DNA of 64,000 nucleotides from the NCBI GenBank assembly GCA_020524525.2, contig CP129018.1:1616115-1680114 (forward strand), written 5' to 3'. Each line of letters starts with the position of its first letter. Position 1 is the stretch's first letter. Shown one piece after another: positions 1-8,988 of the stretch. Under the pieces are notes generated by a model, which saw nothing but the letters and a program-made list of their open reading frames with translations, was not told where the DNA came from and did no database searches. The stretch comes from Bacillus tianshenii (GTDB taxonomy: Bacteria; Bacillota; Bacilli; Bacillales; Bacillaceae_N). The position numbers and the translations under genes were made by a program.

Positions 1-720
1 TACAACTTCTATCCCCTCTGGCTTCATTGATAAAGTACGACCAAGATAACTAATTAATCTTATTAAATATGTATTATCGAGTACAGAGCTTTTCTCCGGA
101 TAAACAATTGTTACTATTGGATGATTGGATATAACTGAGTTTTCATTCTCTATTTCATTTTCCTCTTCCCAGCCTTTTGGAGGAATTAATGAATAAGGAA
201 AGTCTTTTAAACTAGCTTTTTCTGCAGAGCGGTCTTTATAAGGTATTTCTATGTAAGACTCTGGAGAAACCTTTATCCATAAGCTTTTGTTCACTTTATC
301 TGAGCACTGATTTTCAGTTAGACTTAGAGTTGATTCAATACTCAACTCATGATTTCTTCCGCTTAAATGTAAACCTTCTAAGTTCAAGGACAATCTACCT
401 GAATACTCTTCATGTAGTTGTGGCGATAAACTAATTGTTTTCAAAGGTTTATTGTCTATTGATATAGTCATCGAAGCTGTATCATCTAATTGAGGTGAAA
501 TTGAATAGTACAAGGTTAGGTTTGGCGAGGATACAAGTGAGGAATAGGCTGATAAATTAATCTGTTTCACAATGTTTGGGTTAGTTTCATTTAATATTAT
601 TTCTTTCTCACTTGCAAAAAGAGGTGTTGTAATACTTTTCTCATAAACAGCATATCCTTGACTATTTGAAAAAAAGAACAAAATAATAAAAACAACAGCC
701 ACGTACATACTAAGTTTCAT
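1..720 (-). CDS. BcsB-like secreted/membrane-anchored polysaccharide protein (5' part only)
   Basis: The frame is open from an ATG at 720 to the window edge, so only the first 240 residues are visible. Residues 3-21 form a hydrophobic signal or anchor segment. The rest reads as a beta-rich extracytoplasmic protein like BcsB, the cellulose synthase partner subunit: a jelly-roll-like stretch MTISIDNKPL (about 84-93) and the BcsB-type CSD...SLW signature (about 139-148), followed by a YIEIPY strand. It overlaps the upstream wzy gene by 11 bp, so it belongs to the exopolysaccharide operon. A BcsA-like GT2 synthase might follow outside the window (inference). The BcsB assignment is from memory of the family pattern. 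Confidence 0.7.
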   Translation of the reverse strand, partial: MKLSMYVAVVFIILFFFSNSQGYAVYEKSITTPLFASEKEIILNETNPNIVKQINLSAYSSLVSSPNLTLYYSISPQLDDTASMTISIDNKPLKTISLSPQLHEEYSGRLSLNLEGLHLSGRNHELSIESTLSLTENQCSDKVNKSLWIKVSPESYIEIPYKDRSAEKASLKDFPYSLIPPKGWEEENEIENENSVISNHPIVTIVYPEKSSVLDNTYLIRLISYLGRTLSMKPEGIEVV

Positions 721-2011
721 CAATCGATTCATTCTTCTTACTCAACTCACTTTCAACAATGTAACGCGCCACAGCCATTAGTCCGAAAAATACAAACAAT
801 TGCCGGTTGTCTACTAAATTATTTGATTTTAAAGCATTAAAAAAACTAAAAATAACTGTTGACACTACCACATTATCTATAAAAAGTAATTTCCCACGGT
901 ATTTGTTAAAATAAATTAGTAAAGCAAACAAAAAGAAGAAAAATAATAAAAGTCCTATTACCCCTAATTCCGCACCTATCTCTAATATAATATTGTGAGG
1001 AAAATACCTGTCATCCAAACCGATTAGACTTATACCATATCCCCCAATACCTACTCCTGTAAAAAGATGATTTTCCATTAATTCTATTGCTTCCTGAATA
1101 TGTCCCTCACGTCCAGTACCCGTTCCTTCTTCCGAATCCCCTTGAAGTTTATTTAATCGACCGCTTATCGTCTTAAATGTATCAGGGGTGTAGAAATACA
1201 AAGCAAGTATCCCAAATACAAACCCACCAATTAAAACCGCTAATGATTTTAATTTCCCTTTTCCTGCTTGAGTACTTAATAATATCGTAGTCACTAAAGT
1301 AAAAGGTGTAAAAAGTACTGCACCACGTGCAGCAGAAGTTATAATACCTAAAACATTGATTAAAATAAGCGGAATAACGAAAATTTTATTTCCATTCGGT
1401 AAAAAATAAAAAGTTAAAATTAAAGTTGTTAACCCACCAATAAACCCTAGTGCTAAATAATTGCTACCAAACACTTCACGTGTATTTTGAGTAACGGAAA
1501 TAAATGTCATAATCGTTCCTAATGTGCAAATCATTATTAAAATACGTGAAAATTGCTTTTTATTTTCTACTAAAATAATTGGTAATATAATAGCTCCTAC
1601 TGTCATGAGCATAACTTTGAAAGCCTTCGTTACCGCATAGCTACCTGATGGTGTATAAGTTAGAGATAGAATTATCCAAAATATAAATAAGCTTATAAAT
1701 ATAATATGCGGTTCCCGAAGTTTCAAAAACACACGTTCCCTTTTTTCATAAATCTTTAAAACAGCCGCTAAGAGTGCTAAACCAAAAAATAAAACCGTAC
1801 TGTCTGGTCCAGGGACAATCGACTTATATAAACCAGAGAAAACATACATTGGAATAAAAATTTCTGGCATATTTTTAAAAATAAAAAAACCTGCTAATAA
1901 AAACAAAACCATTAATATACCCATCGGATGTATATATGTCAAAAGACCGCCAAATAGCCCTAATACAAGAAATACACACCAAACAAACACTTGCCAATTA
2001 TTCATTCTCAT
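710..2011 (-). CDS. O-antigen ligase/polymerase family protein (Wzy-like)
   Basis: A 433-residue polytopic membrane protein with about 11-12 hydrophobic segments, probably polymerising lipid-linked repeat units on the outer face of the membrane. It has the Wzy_C hallmark HNIILEIGAELGVIGLL around residues 335-352, the HN..lE...ELG...GL pattern of O-antigen ligases and polymerases. A conserved-looking arginine in TSAARGAVLF (about 225) precedes it. Start is the ATG at 2011, with GGAG eight bases upstream. It sits 4 bp after the Wzz-like gene and overlaps the BcsB-like gene. The family fold does not distinguish ligase from polymerase; polymerase is inferred from the neighbouring wzx and wzz genes. 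Confidence 0.85.
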   Translation of the reverse strand: MRMNNWQVFVWCVFLVLGLFGGLLTYIHPMGILMVLFLLAGFFIFKNMPEIFIPMYVFSGLYKSIVPGPDSTVLFFGLALLAAVLKIYEKRERVFLKLREPHIIFISLFIFWIILSLTYTPSGSYAVTKAFKVMLMTVGAIILPIILVENKKQFSRILIMICTLGTIMTFISVTQNTREVFGSNYLALGFIGGLTTLILTFYFLPNGNKIFVIPLILINVLGIITSAARGAVLFTPFTLVTTILLSTQAGKGKLKSLAVLIGGFVFGILALYFYTPDTFKTISGRLNKLQGDSEEGTGTGREGHIQEAIELMENHLFTGVGIGGYGISLIGLDDRYFPHNIILEIGAELGVIGLLLFFFFLFALLIYFNKYRGKLLFIDNVVVSTVIFSFFNALKSNNLVDNRQLFVFFGLMAVARYIVESELSKKNESIDET

Positions 2012-2015
2012 CTCT

Positions 2016-3425
2016 TTAACTCCTATTTTTCTTAAAGAGACGATGAACTGAATTCAGCTTGTCATAAATCGTGAAATCACTCCAGGACAATTTGTGATGT
2101 TCGACATCAAAGAAAAAACCATATACCGATAACTTTTTTTCTGAGACTTTCTTTAATTGATAAATAGCTTCTTGAATTTGCTGCTTTGTCGTATGTTCTT
2201 TTTCAATAAGAAGACATACACTATCGATAAAAGGTAATAGAAAGAGCGAATGATTCACCTCTTCCATTGATACAGAGGTAGCCACAACAATCGTATTAAA
2301 TTCAGCTTGCAAATCTTCAAGCATTTTATTAAAAAAAGAATGGTTATAAAAAAGTTCCTCATCTATTAATTCTTTTGACAAACCTAAGAAAGATAAATTT
2401 TTATGAGTAGTGTGGAATAAGCAACTTTTCAATTCTGGTACTTCGCCTTCCCAATGTGCCGGTTCATACGCTAAATTCTTTAATAATTCATGTTCAAACT
2501 CATATTTTTTATCAATATGTTTAAGTTTCAATTCTTTCAAATTACTTCCGTTAAAGAAGATTAGCAATGTCTTTTTTCCTGTTTCTGCAATCGAACACGC
2601 GAAATCATAGGATATTTTTTGTGTCGCCATTTTACGATGTGGAGCAGAAATTAAATAACGCCTCTTATCCCCTTCTATTGCATATAATAAGGCATAAATT
2701 TTCCTCATCATATCCATATACCGATTAAATTTACCCTCATTTAACACTTTAGAATTTTCATTATAAATCATTGCAGACTGAGGAATTGGACCCAATACTG
2801 TGTCTCCTATCATTCTCCTTGGAATATGAATGGAAGTAGCCGTAGGATCAATAAAACGTAAAAAAATAGCAAACCCTACCGCCACTATACCTGAAGAGAG
2901 ACCTGCAATAATGATATTAAAGACAGGCTTGGGCTTTGCTGGTGATATTTTTCTGTCTAAGTCAACCTCATCCAAAATTTCTGCACTTTTCACTGTAATG
3001 ATATTATTAATTTCTTGAACAAAGACAGTCGCTAATTCATTGGCAACTACTTTTGCAAATTCCGGGTCTTTATCAGTAATTTGTACTGTAATGACTTGTG
3101 ATTCTTTTACTACGTCTACTTTTACTTTACTAATTAAACTTTCAGGTGACATATTCAGTTCTAAACGGTTGACAACAATGGTAGCAATTTTTTTTGAACG
3201 CACAATTTCTGAATATGTATTCATTAGTTTTTGAGTAGCAAGTACATCAACATAATCAAGGCCTCTTGCAAGAGGTGGATTCACTAATATTTTTGTTTTA
3301 ACTTGATAAACAGGTGTTAAAAAAATATATGAGACTATGCCAGAAACAATCATAGCGAGGAGGGTCGTAAAAAGAATTCGTATTAAATTTTTCTTGATGA
3401 TTCCCAAAGCTTCATATATATCCAT
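2016..3425 (-). CDS. Wzz/YveK-type polysaccharide co-polymerase with a degenerate tyrosine-kinase-like domain
   Basis: 469 residues. The N-terminal half is a chain-length determinant: TM1 about residues 17-38, a periplasm-type domain with ILVNPP, and a proline-flanked TM2 about 170-190. In Firmicutes this subunit normally pairs with a separate CpsD/YveL BY-kinase. Here the C-terminal half (about 225-469) has the BY-kinase layout (RYLISAP, then GKKTLLIFFN, later FNTIVVATS and FIDSVCLLIEKEHTT), but the Walker A lysine/serine motif is missing (SAPHRKMATQ instead of SxxPGEGKS) and Walker A-prime lacks its aspartate. No tyrosine cluster is seen at the C terminus. It is therefore probably a catalytically dead structural or regulatory domain. 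No active kinase gene is present in the visible part of the operon. Confidence 0.85.
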   Translation of the reverse strand: MDIYEALGIIKKNLIRILFTTLLAMIVSGIVSYIFLTPVYQVKTKILVNPPLARGLDYVDVLATQKLMNTYSEIVRSKKIATIVVNRLELNMSPESLISKVKVDVVKESQVITVQITDKDPEFAKVVANELATVFVQEINNIITVKSAEILDEVDLDRKISPAKPKPVFNIIIAGLSSGIVAVGFAIFLRFIDPTATSIHIPRRMIGDTVLGPIPQSAMIYNENSKVLNEGKFNRYMDMMRKIYALLYAIEGDKRRYLISAPHRKMATQKISYDFACSIAETGKKTLLIFFNGSNLKELKLKHIDKKYEFEHELLKNLAYEPAHWEGEVPELKSCLFHTTHKNLSFLGLSKELIDEELFYNHSFFNKMLEDLQAEFNTIVVATSVSMEEVNHSLFLLPFIDSVCLLIEKEHTTKQQIQEAIYQLKKVSEKKLSVYGFFFDVEHHKLSWSDFTIYDKLNSVHRLFKKNRS

Positions 3426-3489
3426 GAAACAACCTCTTTAATCAATATTTGTTTTTGCTTAAGCTGCAACTCTAATAAAATACGCTATC

Positions 3490-5352
3490 TTATACTGTTG
3501 ATTTTTTACATGATTTAACTGACTCATTTTCTTCAACAATTTGTTGTAAAGTTGCTTTTATTTCCTTATTACATAAATCACTTTCTATAATTATCATTAA
3601 TTCATCTAAAGTATTGTCAATTCCAGTTTTGAGTAAAACATCTTTGCTGTCACTAACAAATATTCTATCGTGTTGTGTCACTGTATGTCCTTCATTTTCG
3701 GTAAAAAGTTCCTCGTATAACTTTTCTCCTGGCCGAATACCAGAAAAAACAATTTCAATATCCTCGTCTGGCTGGAAACCTGAAAGTTTTATTAAATCAC
3801 GTGCTAATTTCTCAACCTTAACTGGCTCTCCCATATTAAGGACAAATATTTCTCCTCCCTCTGTAAGAGCCCCTGCTTGTATAACAAGCTGTACAGCCTC
3901 AGGGATGGTCATGAAGAAGCGTACCATTTCTGGATGAGTTACTGTAACAGGTCCCCCTTTTTTTATTTGCTCCTTAAAAACATGTACAACACTGCCCCTG
4001 CTTCCTAATACATTACCAAACCTTACAGCAGCAAACTTTGTGTCACTTTTATGGTTATAATTTTGGACAATTATTTCAGCAATACGCTTAGTCATTCCCA
4101 TTGTACTTGTAGGGTTAACTGCTTTATCAGATGAAATCATTATAAAACGATTGATACCAAACCTATCAGAAGCCTCTACTAAATTTAATGTTCCGAAAAC
4201 ATTGTTCTTTATTGCTTCTTTTGGGTTTTCTTCCATTAAAGGTACATGCTTGTGAGCAGCTGTATGAAATACAGCATCAGGTCTGTACTTTTCAAAAATC
4301 GAGTCAATATTATCCTTATCTTGAATGTCAGCAATAACTGGGATGTATTCATTTTGAGGGAATTCATAAGACAACTTTAATAAGATAGAGTGGATACTAT
4401 TTTCACCATGCCCAAGTAGAAGGATCTTTTTTGGATAAAATTGTGATATTTGTCGTGATAATTCGGAACCGATCGAACCACCCGCTCCTGTAATAAGCAC
4501 CGTCTTATTTGCCACATACTTTTCAATTGATTTTATATCTGTTTGTACCATTTCTCTTCCAAGCAAATCCTCAAGGTGGACATCTCTCATATTACTAATT
4601 TTAATTTTCTCTTGAATGACATCACGGATACTTGGTAGGACTTTAACTTTACATGTTGTTTTATTACAAATTTCAATAATTTCTTTTATTAACTTTCTTG
4701 ATGCTGAAGGCATTGCAATTATAATTAAAGAAATATTGAATTTTTCGACAGCTTCAACAATAGATTCTCGCCCGCCATATACAGAAAGGCCACACAGTTT
4801 TAGAGTATGTTTATTACGGTCATCATCAATAAAGGCAACCGGATATACTCCTTCATCTTTTGCATTTTTTAACTGTTGTGCAACATTACGCCCTGCACTT
4901 CCTGCTCCTATTATTAAAGCTCTTTGATTATTGTCATTCAATCTATCTTTTTGCTTGACGTATGCATCATTATTTAATCGAACAAGCAAACGCGACCCAC
5001 CAACACCTAATACAATTAATAGCCAACTAATAATCGGGATGGATAACTCTAAAGATGAACGGTCCATCACATTGGTAAATATAATAAAAGACAATAATGC
5101 AAACATAGTTGCTTTAAAGATTGAATACAATTCTCCAATACTAGCATAACTCCACAACCTTTTATAGCTACCAGCCCGATAAAAGAAATACATGTAACAA
5201 CCAATCATTCCAACAGCTACTAAAAAACTATCATTTATATATTTCTCTGGTATATCCCCGTTATACCTCAGTAATAATGATAGAAAAAAGCTAGCTACAA
5301 TAATTATAATATCTCCAAGGAAATGAACCTTTTGAATAGAAATATTTTTCAT
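3490..5352 (-). CDS. Polysaccharide biosynthesis NDP-sugar 4,6-dehydratase (FlaA1/CapD/EpsC type)
   Basis: 620 residues. Four N-terminal TM segments (about 10-120) are followed by a CoA-binding-like Rossmann region (IIGAGSAGRNVAQQL, about 148) and then the catalytic extended-SDR domain with ITGAGGSIGSELSRQ (about 282-296), HTAAHKHVPLMEENP (about 363) and SSDKAVNPTSTMGMTK (about 405-418). The methionine replacing the usual YxxxK tyrosine (MxxxK) is typical of the membrane-anchored UDP-GlcNAc 4,6-dehydratase group. The product is probably the UDP-4-keto-6-deoxy-GlcNAc that starts QuiNAc or FucNAc-type sugars. It likely acts early in repeat-unit assembly at the membrane. It is separated from the upstream epimerase gene by 230 bp that may hold an internal promoter. 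Confidence 0.88.
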   Translation of the reverse strand: MKNISIQKVHFLGDIIIIVASFFLSLLLRYNGDIPEKYINDSFLVAVGMIGCYMYFFYRAGSYKRLWSYASIGELYSIFKATMFALLSFIIFTNVMDRSSLELSIPIISWLLIVLGVGGSRLLVRLNNDAYVKQKDRLNDNNQRALIIGAGSAGRNVAQQLKNAKDEGVYPVAFIDDDRNKHTLKLCGLSVYGGRESIVEAVEKFNISLIIIAMPSASRKLIKEIIEICNKTTCKVKVLPSIRDVIQEKIKISNMRDVHLEDLLGREMVQTDIKSIEKYVANKTVLITGAGGSIGSELSRQISQFYPKKILLLGHGENSIHSILLKLSYEFPQNEYIPVIADIQDKDNIDSIFEKYRPDAVFHTAAHKHVPLMEENPKEAIKNNVFGTLNLVEASDRFGINRFIMISSDKAVNPTSTMGMTKRIAEIIVQNYNHKSDTKFAAVRFGNVLGSRGSVVHVFKEQIKKGGPVTVTHPEMVRFFMTIPEAVQLVIQAGALTEGGEIFVLNMGEPVKVEKLARDLIKLSGFQPDEDIEIVFSGIRPGEKLYEELFTENEGHTVTQHDRIFVSDSKDVLLKTGIDNTLDELMIIIESDLCNKEIKATLQQIVEENESVKSCKKSTV

Positions 5353-5491
5353 TAGACTTTCCCCTTTTAAATCCCATTCATGAACACTTATAAATTAAAA
5401 GTTATTTTGCTCCTTATTTTATTTAAAACATCAGCTATTAATAGAAGGTGCTTTTCACCTTTAACAACAGGTCTATATTCCTAATTCTATT

Positions 5492-5519
5492 GTTTTACAT
5501 TTATCTCATTTTATGTCAA
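5492..5519 (-). promoter_or_regulatory. Possible internal promoter of the capD-wzz-wzy part of the operon
   Basis: Within the 230-bp gap 5353-5582 the minus strand reads TTGACA (5514-5519), a 16-bp spacer and TAAAAC (5492-5497). A small hairpin (AAGGTG...CACCTT, about 5448-5463) lies downstream. The -35 is perfect and the -10 poor, so this is tentative. The rest of the gap is AT-rich with nothing else recognisable. Confidence 0.3.
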
Positions 5520-5582
5520 CATTACCATAATAATAAATTGAATGCGACTTGTAAATGTAAACCTTAATGCCAACATGTAAAA

Positions 5583-6674
5583 TTACACACATTTTTTATT
5601 TTCTTTAAAATATCTCAGCATCTCTTGAACAATTCGTTCGGATGCTTTCCCATTTCCATATAGTTCTTCATCATACTCACTTGGTCTCGCACCATTCATT
5701 ATTGTTGATAAAGAATCTTCCTTAGGATCTACAAGAATATTCCATCCTGATTCTACTGTTTCTACCCATTCTGTTTGTTCACGCAACGTATAACATGGTT
5801 TTTTAGCAAAGTAGGCTTCTTTTTGTACTCCTCCAGAATCAGTAACAATTGCATTGGCATGCTTTTCAAGATAAAGCATTTCAAGATATGAAACAGGCTT
5901 TATTACTTTGATATGATGAGAATCTTCTAGTAGATAAAGTAGACCGAATTGTTCTAATTTTTGTTTCGTTCGTGGGTGGAGTGGTAAAATAATCTGTCGT
6001 TTAACTTCATTTAAAGAACGAAAAATAGCTTCTAAACGAGCAGCATTATCTGTATTTTCAGCTCGATGAATTGTAACTAGCATATATGTCCTGTCTTCTA
6101 ACCCAAATTGCTGTAGAGTGAATTTCTTTTCTGCAATGCGCATATTATACAGAACAGCATCATTCATGACATCTCCTACTAAATGCACGTTTTCGGTAAT
6201 ATTTTCTTTTTCCAAATTTCTAACCGACTGAATTGTTGGAGCAAACAAAATAGTCGAAATGTGGTCTGTTAGAATTCGATTCACTTCTTCTGGCATTTGT
6301 TTATTAAAACTTCTAAGGCCTGCTTCAATATGAACAAGAGGAATATGAAGTTTGCTTGCCACAAGAGCCCCAGCTAAAGTTGAATTTGTATCACCATACA
6401 CTAAAATGCCATCCGGCTTCTCTTGTAATACAATTTCCTCAATTTTCTGCATCATCATTCCGGTTTGCGTTCCATGCCCCCCGGAACCTACTGTAAGATT
6501 ATAATCTGGCTGAGGTATGTTTAGCTCATCAAAGAAGACACCTGACATATTATGATCATAATGCTGACCAGTGTGAACCAAAATTTCTTGAAAATACTTT
6601 CGAAGCACTCTTGATACAGAGGCTACTTTTATAAATTGTGGGCGAGCCCCTACTATCGTTAGTATTTTTTTCAT
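5583..6674 (-). CDS. wecB: Non-hydrolysing UDP-N-acetylglucosamine 2-epimerase family (WecB/WbpI-like)
   Basis: 363 residues, a typical length for the GT-B-fold epimerases. Motifs: VGARPQFIK at the N terminus, TGQHYD (about 38), VYGDTNSTLAGALVA (about 94), HIEAGLRS (about 116), MPEEVNRILTD, VTIHRAENTDN (about 200) and the UDP-binding VTDSGGVQKEA (about 280). It inverts C2 of a UDP-HexNAc. WecB makes UDP-ManNAc; the WbpI paralogue uses UDP-GlcNAc(3NAc)A. Because the operon also carries WbpA-, WbpB- and WbpE-like genes, the WbpI role is at least as likely. The ATG overlaps the stop of the upstream aminotransferase by one base (TAATG), indicating translational coupling. Confidence 0.88.
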   Translation of the reverse strand: MKKILTIVGARPQFIKVASVSRVLRKYFQEILVHTGQHYDHNMSGVFFDELNIPQPDYNLTVGSGGHGTQTGMMMQKIEEIVLQEKPDGILVYGDTNSTLAGALVASKLHIPLVHIEAGLRSFNKQMPEEVNRILTDHISTILFAPTIQSVRNLEKENITENVHLVGDVMNDAVLYNMRIAEKKFTLQQFGLEDRTYMLVTIHRAENTDNAARLEAIFRSLNEVKRQIILPLHPRTKQKLEQFGLLYLLEDSHHIKVIKPVSYLEMLYLEKHANAIVTDSGGVQKEAYFAKKPCYTLREQTEWVETVESGWNILVDPKEDSLSTIMNGARPSEYDEELYGNGKASERIVQEMLRYFKENKKCV

Positions 6675-7792
6675 TAAGAAAACTCCTCATAAAACGCAGT
6701 AATTTTATCAACTATATATATCTGTTGCTCAGCTGTTAATTCTGGGTACATTGGTAAAGAAAGCACTTCCTCACATGCTTGTTCAGTAATAGGCAGATCG
6801 CCTTCTTTGTAGCCTAATTCTGCAAATACTGGCTGTAAATGAAGTGGCTTAGGGTAATAAACCATCGAAGCAATACCTTGGCTTTTCAAATATACCTGTA
6901 AATCGTTACGTTTCGGCAAACGAAGCGTATATTGATGGAAAATATGCTTGTTGTACGCTGGAATATGTGGGGTGGTAACAATTTCACTTAACCTTTTCGA
7001 TAATAACTCTGTATAATAAGCTGCCTTTTCGCGGCGCTGTTCACTCCACATATCTAAATAAGGTAGCTTTACATCTAAGATTGCAGCCTGCACTTCATCT
7101 AAACGGCTATTGTAGCCTAGAACATGATGATAGTACTTCGGTTTGCTTCCATGAACGCGGAGAACGCGGATCTTTTCTGCAACCTCATCATTTGCCGTTA
7201 CAATCATCCCTCCATCTCCATATGCCCCTAAGTTTTTGGTTGGAAAAAAGCTATAACAAGCGGTCGTTCCTAATTCCCCCACTCTCCTTCCTTTATATTC
7301 TGCACCAATGGCTTGAGCTGCGTCCTCAATGATGGCTAACCCATTTTCCTGTGCGATTTCAATAATTGGATCCATATCAGCTGTTTGCCCATACAAATGA
7401 ACAGGGAGGATTGCTTTTGTTTTGTCGGTTAATGCTTCTTTAATCTTTGCTGGATCAATATTATATGTATCAGGTTGAATATCAACGAAAACCGGTTTAG
7501 CACCAATACGAGCAATGGCACCTGCGGTTGCAAAAAAAGTAAACGCTGGTGCAATAACTTCGTCTCCTTCTTGAACACCGCACCCTAATAAAGACAAATG
7601 AAGAGCATCACTACCACTAGCTACACCGATTCCATTTCCTACATTGCTATAATCAGCAATCTTTTCCTCTAATGTTTTTACATTCTTTCCAAGAATAAAT
7701 TGAGATGAAGACATGACATCTTCTAATGCTGTTAAGATATCTGGCTTTAGCGTTTTATATTGCATGGATAAATCAAGCATTGGAATATTCAT
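6674..7792 (-). CDS. DegT/DnrJ/EryC1/StrS aminotransferase (WbpE-like sugar aminotransferase)
   Basis: 372-residue PLP enzyme of the sugar aminotransferase family. It opens with IPMLDLSMQYKTLKP and shows GVASGSDALHLSLLGCGV (about 55-72), DEVIAPAFTFFATAGAI (about 78), IIEDAAQAIGAEYKG (about 153) and the Schiff-base segment SFFPTKNLGAYGDGG (lysine about 185). NSRLDEVQAAIL (about 227) is also typical. It transfers an amino group from glutamate to a keto-sugar nucleotide. Operon context with a WlbA/WbpB-like oxidoreductase suggests the 3-keto-UDP-GlcNAcA substrate of WbpE (inference); a 4-keto sugar from the capD product is the alternative. Confidence 0.85.
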   Translation of the reverse strand: MNIPMLDLSMQYKTLKPDILTALEDVMSSSQFILGKNVKTLEEKIADYSNVGNGIGVASGSDALHLSLLGCGVQEGDEVIAPAFTFFATAGAIARIGAKPVFVDIQPDTYNIDPAKIKEALTDKTKAILPVHLYGQTADMDPIIEIAQENGLAIIEDAAQAIGAEYKGRRVGELGTTACYSFFPTKNLGAYGDGGMIVTANDEVAEKIRVLRVHGSKPKYYHHVLGYNSRLDEVQAAILDVKLPYLDMWSEQRREKAAYYTELLSKRLSEIVTTPHIPAYNKHIFHQYTLRLPKRNDLQVYLKSQGIASMVYYPKPLHLQPVFAELGYKEGDLPITEQACEEVLSLPMYPELTAEQQIYIVDKITAFYEEFS

Positions 7793-7806
7793 TGAATCAC
7801 TCCACC

Positions 7807-8916
7807 TTATAAAGTAGTTTCAATCTTTTTATATAAATCAATTAATTTACTACTTTCTAACTCCCAATTATATTTTTCTTCCACAGAATTCCTACCGTTT
7901 TCCCCCATTTGAATAGCTTCTTGGGGATTAAGCACAATTTGTTCAATTGCGCTTGCTACCTCTGTAACATTATTTGGTTCAACAGTCATTCCCGCTCGAC
8001 TTTCATTTATTACCTTTTTATAAAGCGGGAAATTTGAAGTAATTACGGGTACTTTCAAAGCCATATATTCAAATATTTTTGTAGGATATGATTCCATATA
8101 ATTTGGAATAGGTTTAAGTACTGCTAAACCCAATTTAGCCCCTTCTACAATTTTATAGGCATCAGGCGCATTAAGACGGCCATAAAATTGAACCAGCTCT
8201 TGAATCCCAAGTCGTTCGCATTGTTGCTCAATTTTCTTAAAACATTCTTCCGTATAATTTCCAATACACTTAAACTGAATATGAATATTTCTTTCTTTCA
8301 AAATGGCTAATGCTTCTAATATAATGAAAATCCCTCTTACTTCAGAGACGCTTCCCAAATAAACAATATAATCTTTACTAAAAGGTTTTTTCGGTATCGG
8401 AAAAAGATTAATATCAGGGAAGTTCTTAACAGTTATTTTCTTGTGAAAGTTTTTATATAATTTATTATAGGAATCCTCAGCTAAAATAATATAAAATAAA
8501 TGACAAACAGTTAATTCAAACATTCTGTACAGAAAGCTAACCAATTTTCGAAATGGCAGCCATTTTTTATTTAAAATTTGTCCCGCCACATTTTCATGAA
8601 TATCATAAATCACTTTTTTTCCTTTTAAACGTAGTAATATACCTATGGGAATTAATTCAGGGTCATGAAAATGATAGACATCTGCATCCTCTTTTATTGC
8701 CATTCTGTAACATTTCCAGGTTAGTTTCGTAATTCTGTTTAATCGGTCTTTAGGGCGAGGTAATGCAATAACACGGACACCATCGATATTTTCATCCTTT
8801 TCATGTTGAATAATATACGAGACTTCATACCCATTTTTAAGTAATGATTTCACTTCTTTATGAAAAATTCGCACATCAAAAATAGGATGAACTGAGCTTA
8901 ACACACACACTTTCAT
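7807..8916 (-). CDS. Glycosyltransferase family 4 (GT-B)
   Basis: 369 residues. N-terminal VLSSVHPIFDVRIFHKEVKSL and DVYHFHDPELIPIGILL are characteristic of cytoplasmic GT4 enzymes. The C-terminal donor site is seen as YIVYLGSVSEVRGI (about 184), VQFYGRLNAPDAY (about 242) and YMESYPTKIFEYMALKVPVI (about 276-295). It would add one sugar of the repeat unit to the lipid-linked acceptor; donor and acceptor cannot be told from sequence. It lies 14 bp upstream of the aminotransferase gene. Confidence 0.85.
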   Translation of the reverse strand: MKVCVLSSVHPIFDVRIFHKEVKSLLKNGYEVSYIIQHEKDENIDGVRVIALPRPKDRLNRITKLTWKCYRMAIKEDADVYHFHDPELIPIGILLRLKGKKVIYDIHENVAGQILNKKWLPFRKLVSFLYRMFELTVCHLFYIILAEDSYNKLYKNFHKKITVKNFPDINLFPIPKKPFSKDYIVYLGSVSEVRGIFIILEALAILKERNIHIQFKCIGNYTEECFKKIEQQCERLGIQELVQFYGRLNAPDAYKIVEGAKLGLAVLKPIPNYMESYPTKIFEYMALKVPVITSNFPLYKKVINESRAGMTVEPNNVTEVASAIEQIVLNPQEAIQMGENGRNSVEEKYNWELESSKLIDLYKKIETTL

Positions 8917-8988
8917 AGCTTTTCTGAACCTGCCTTCTTGTTTTAAAGCGATCTATTATTGTCGAGGCCTAGATCTAATAAGACTCTC

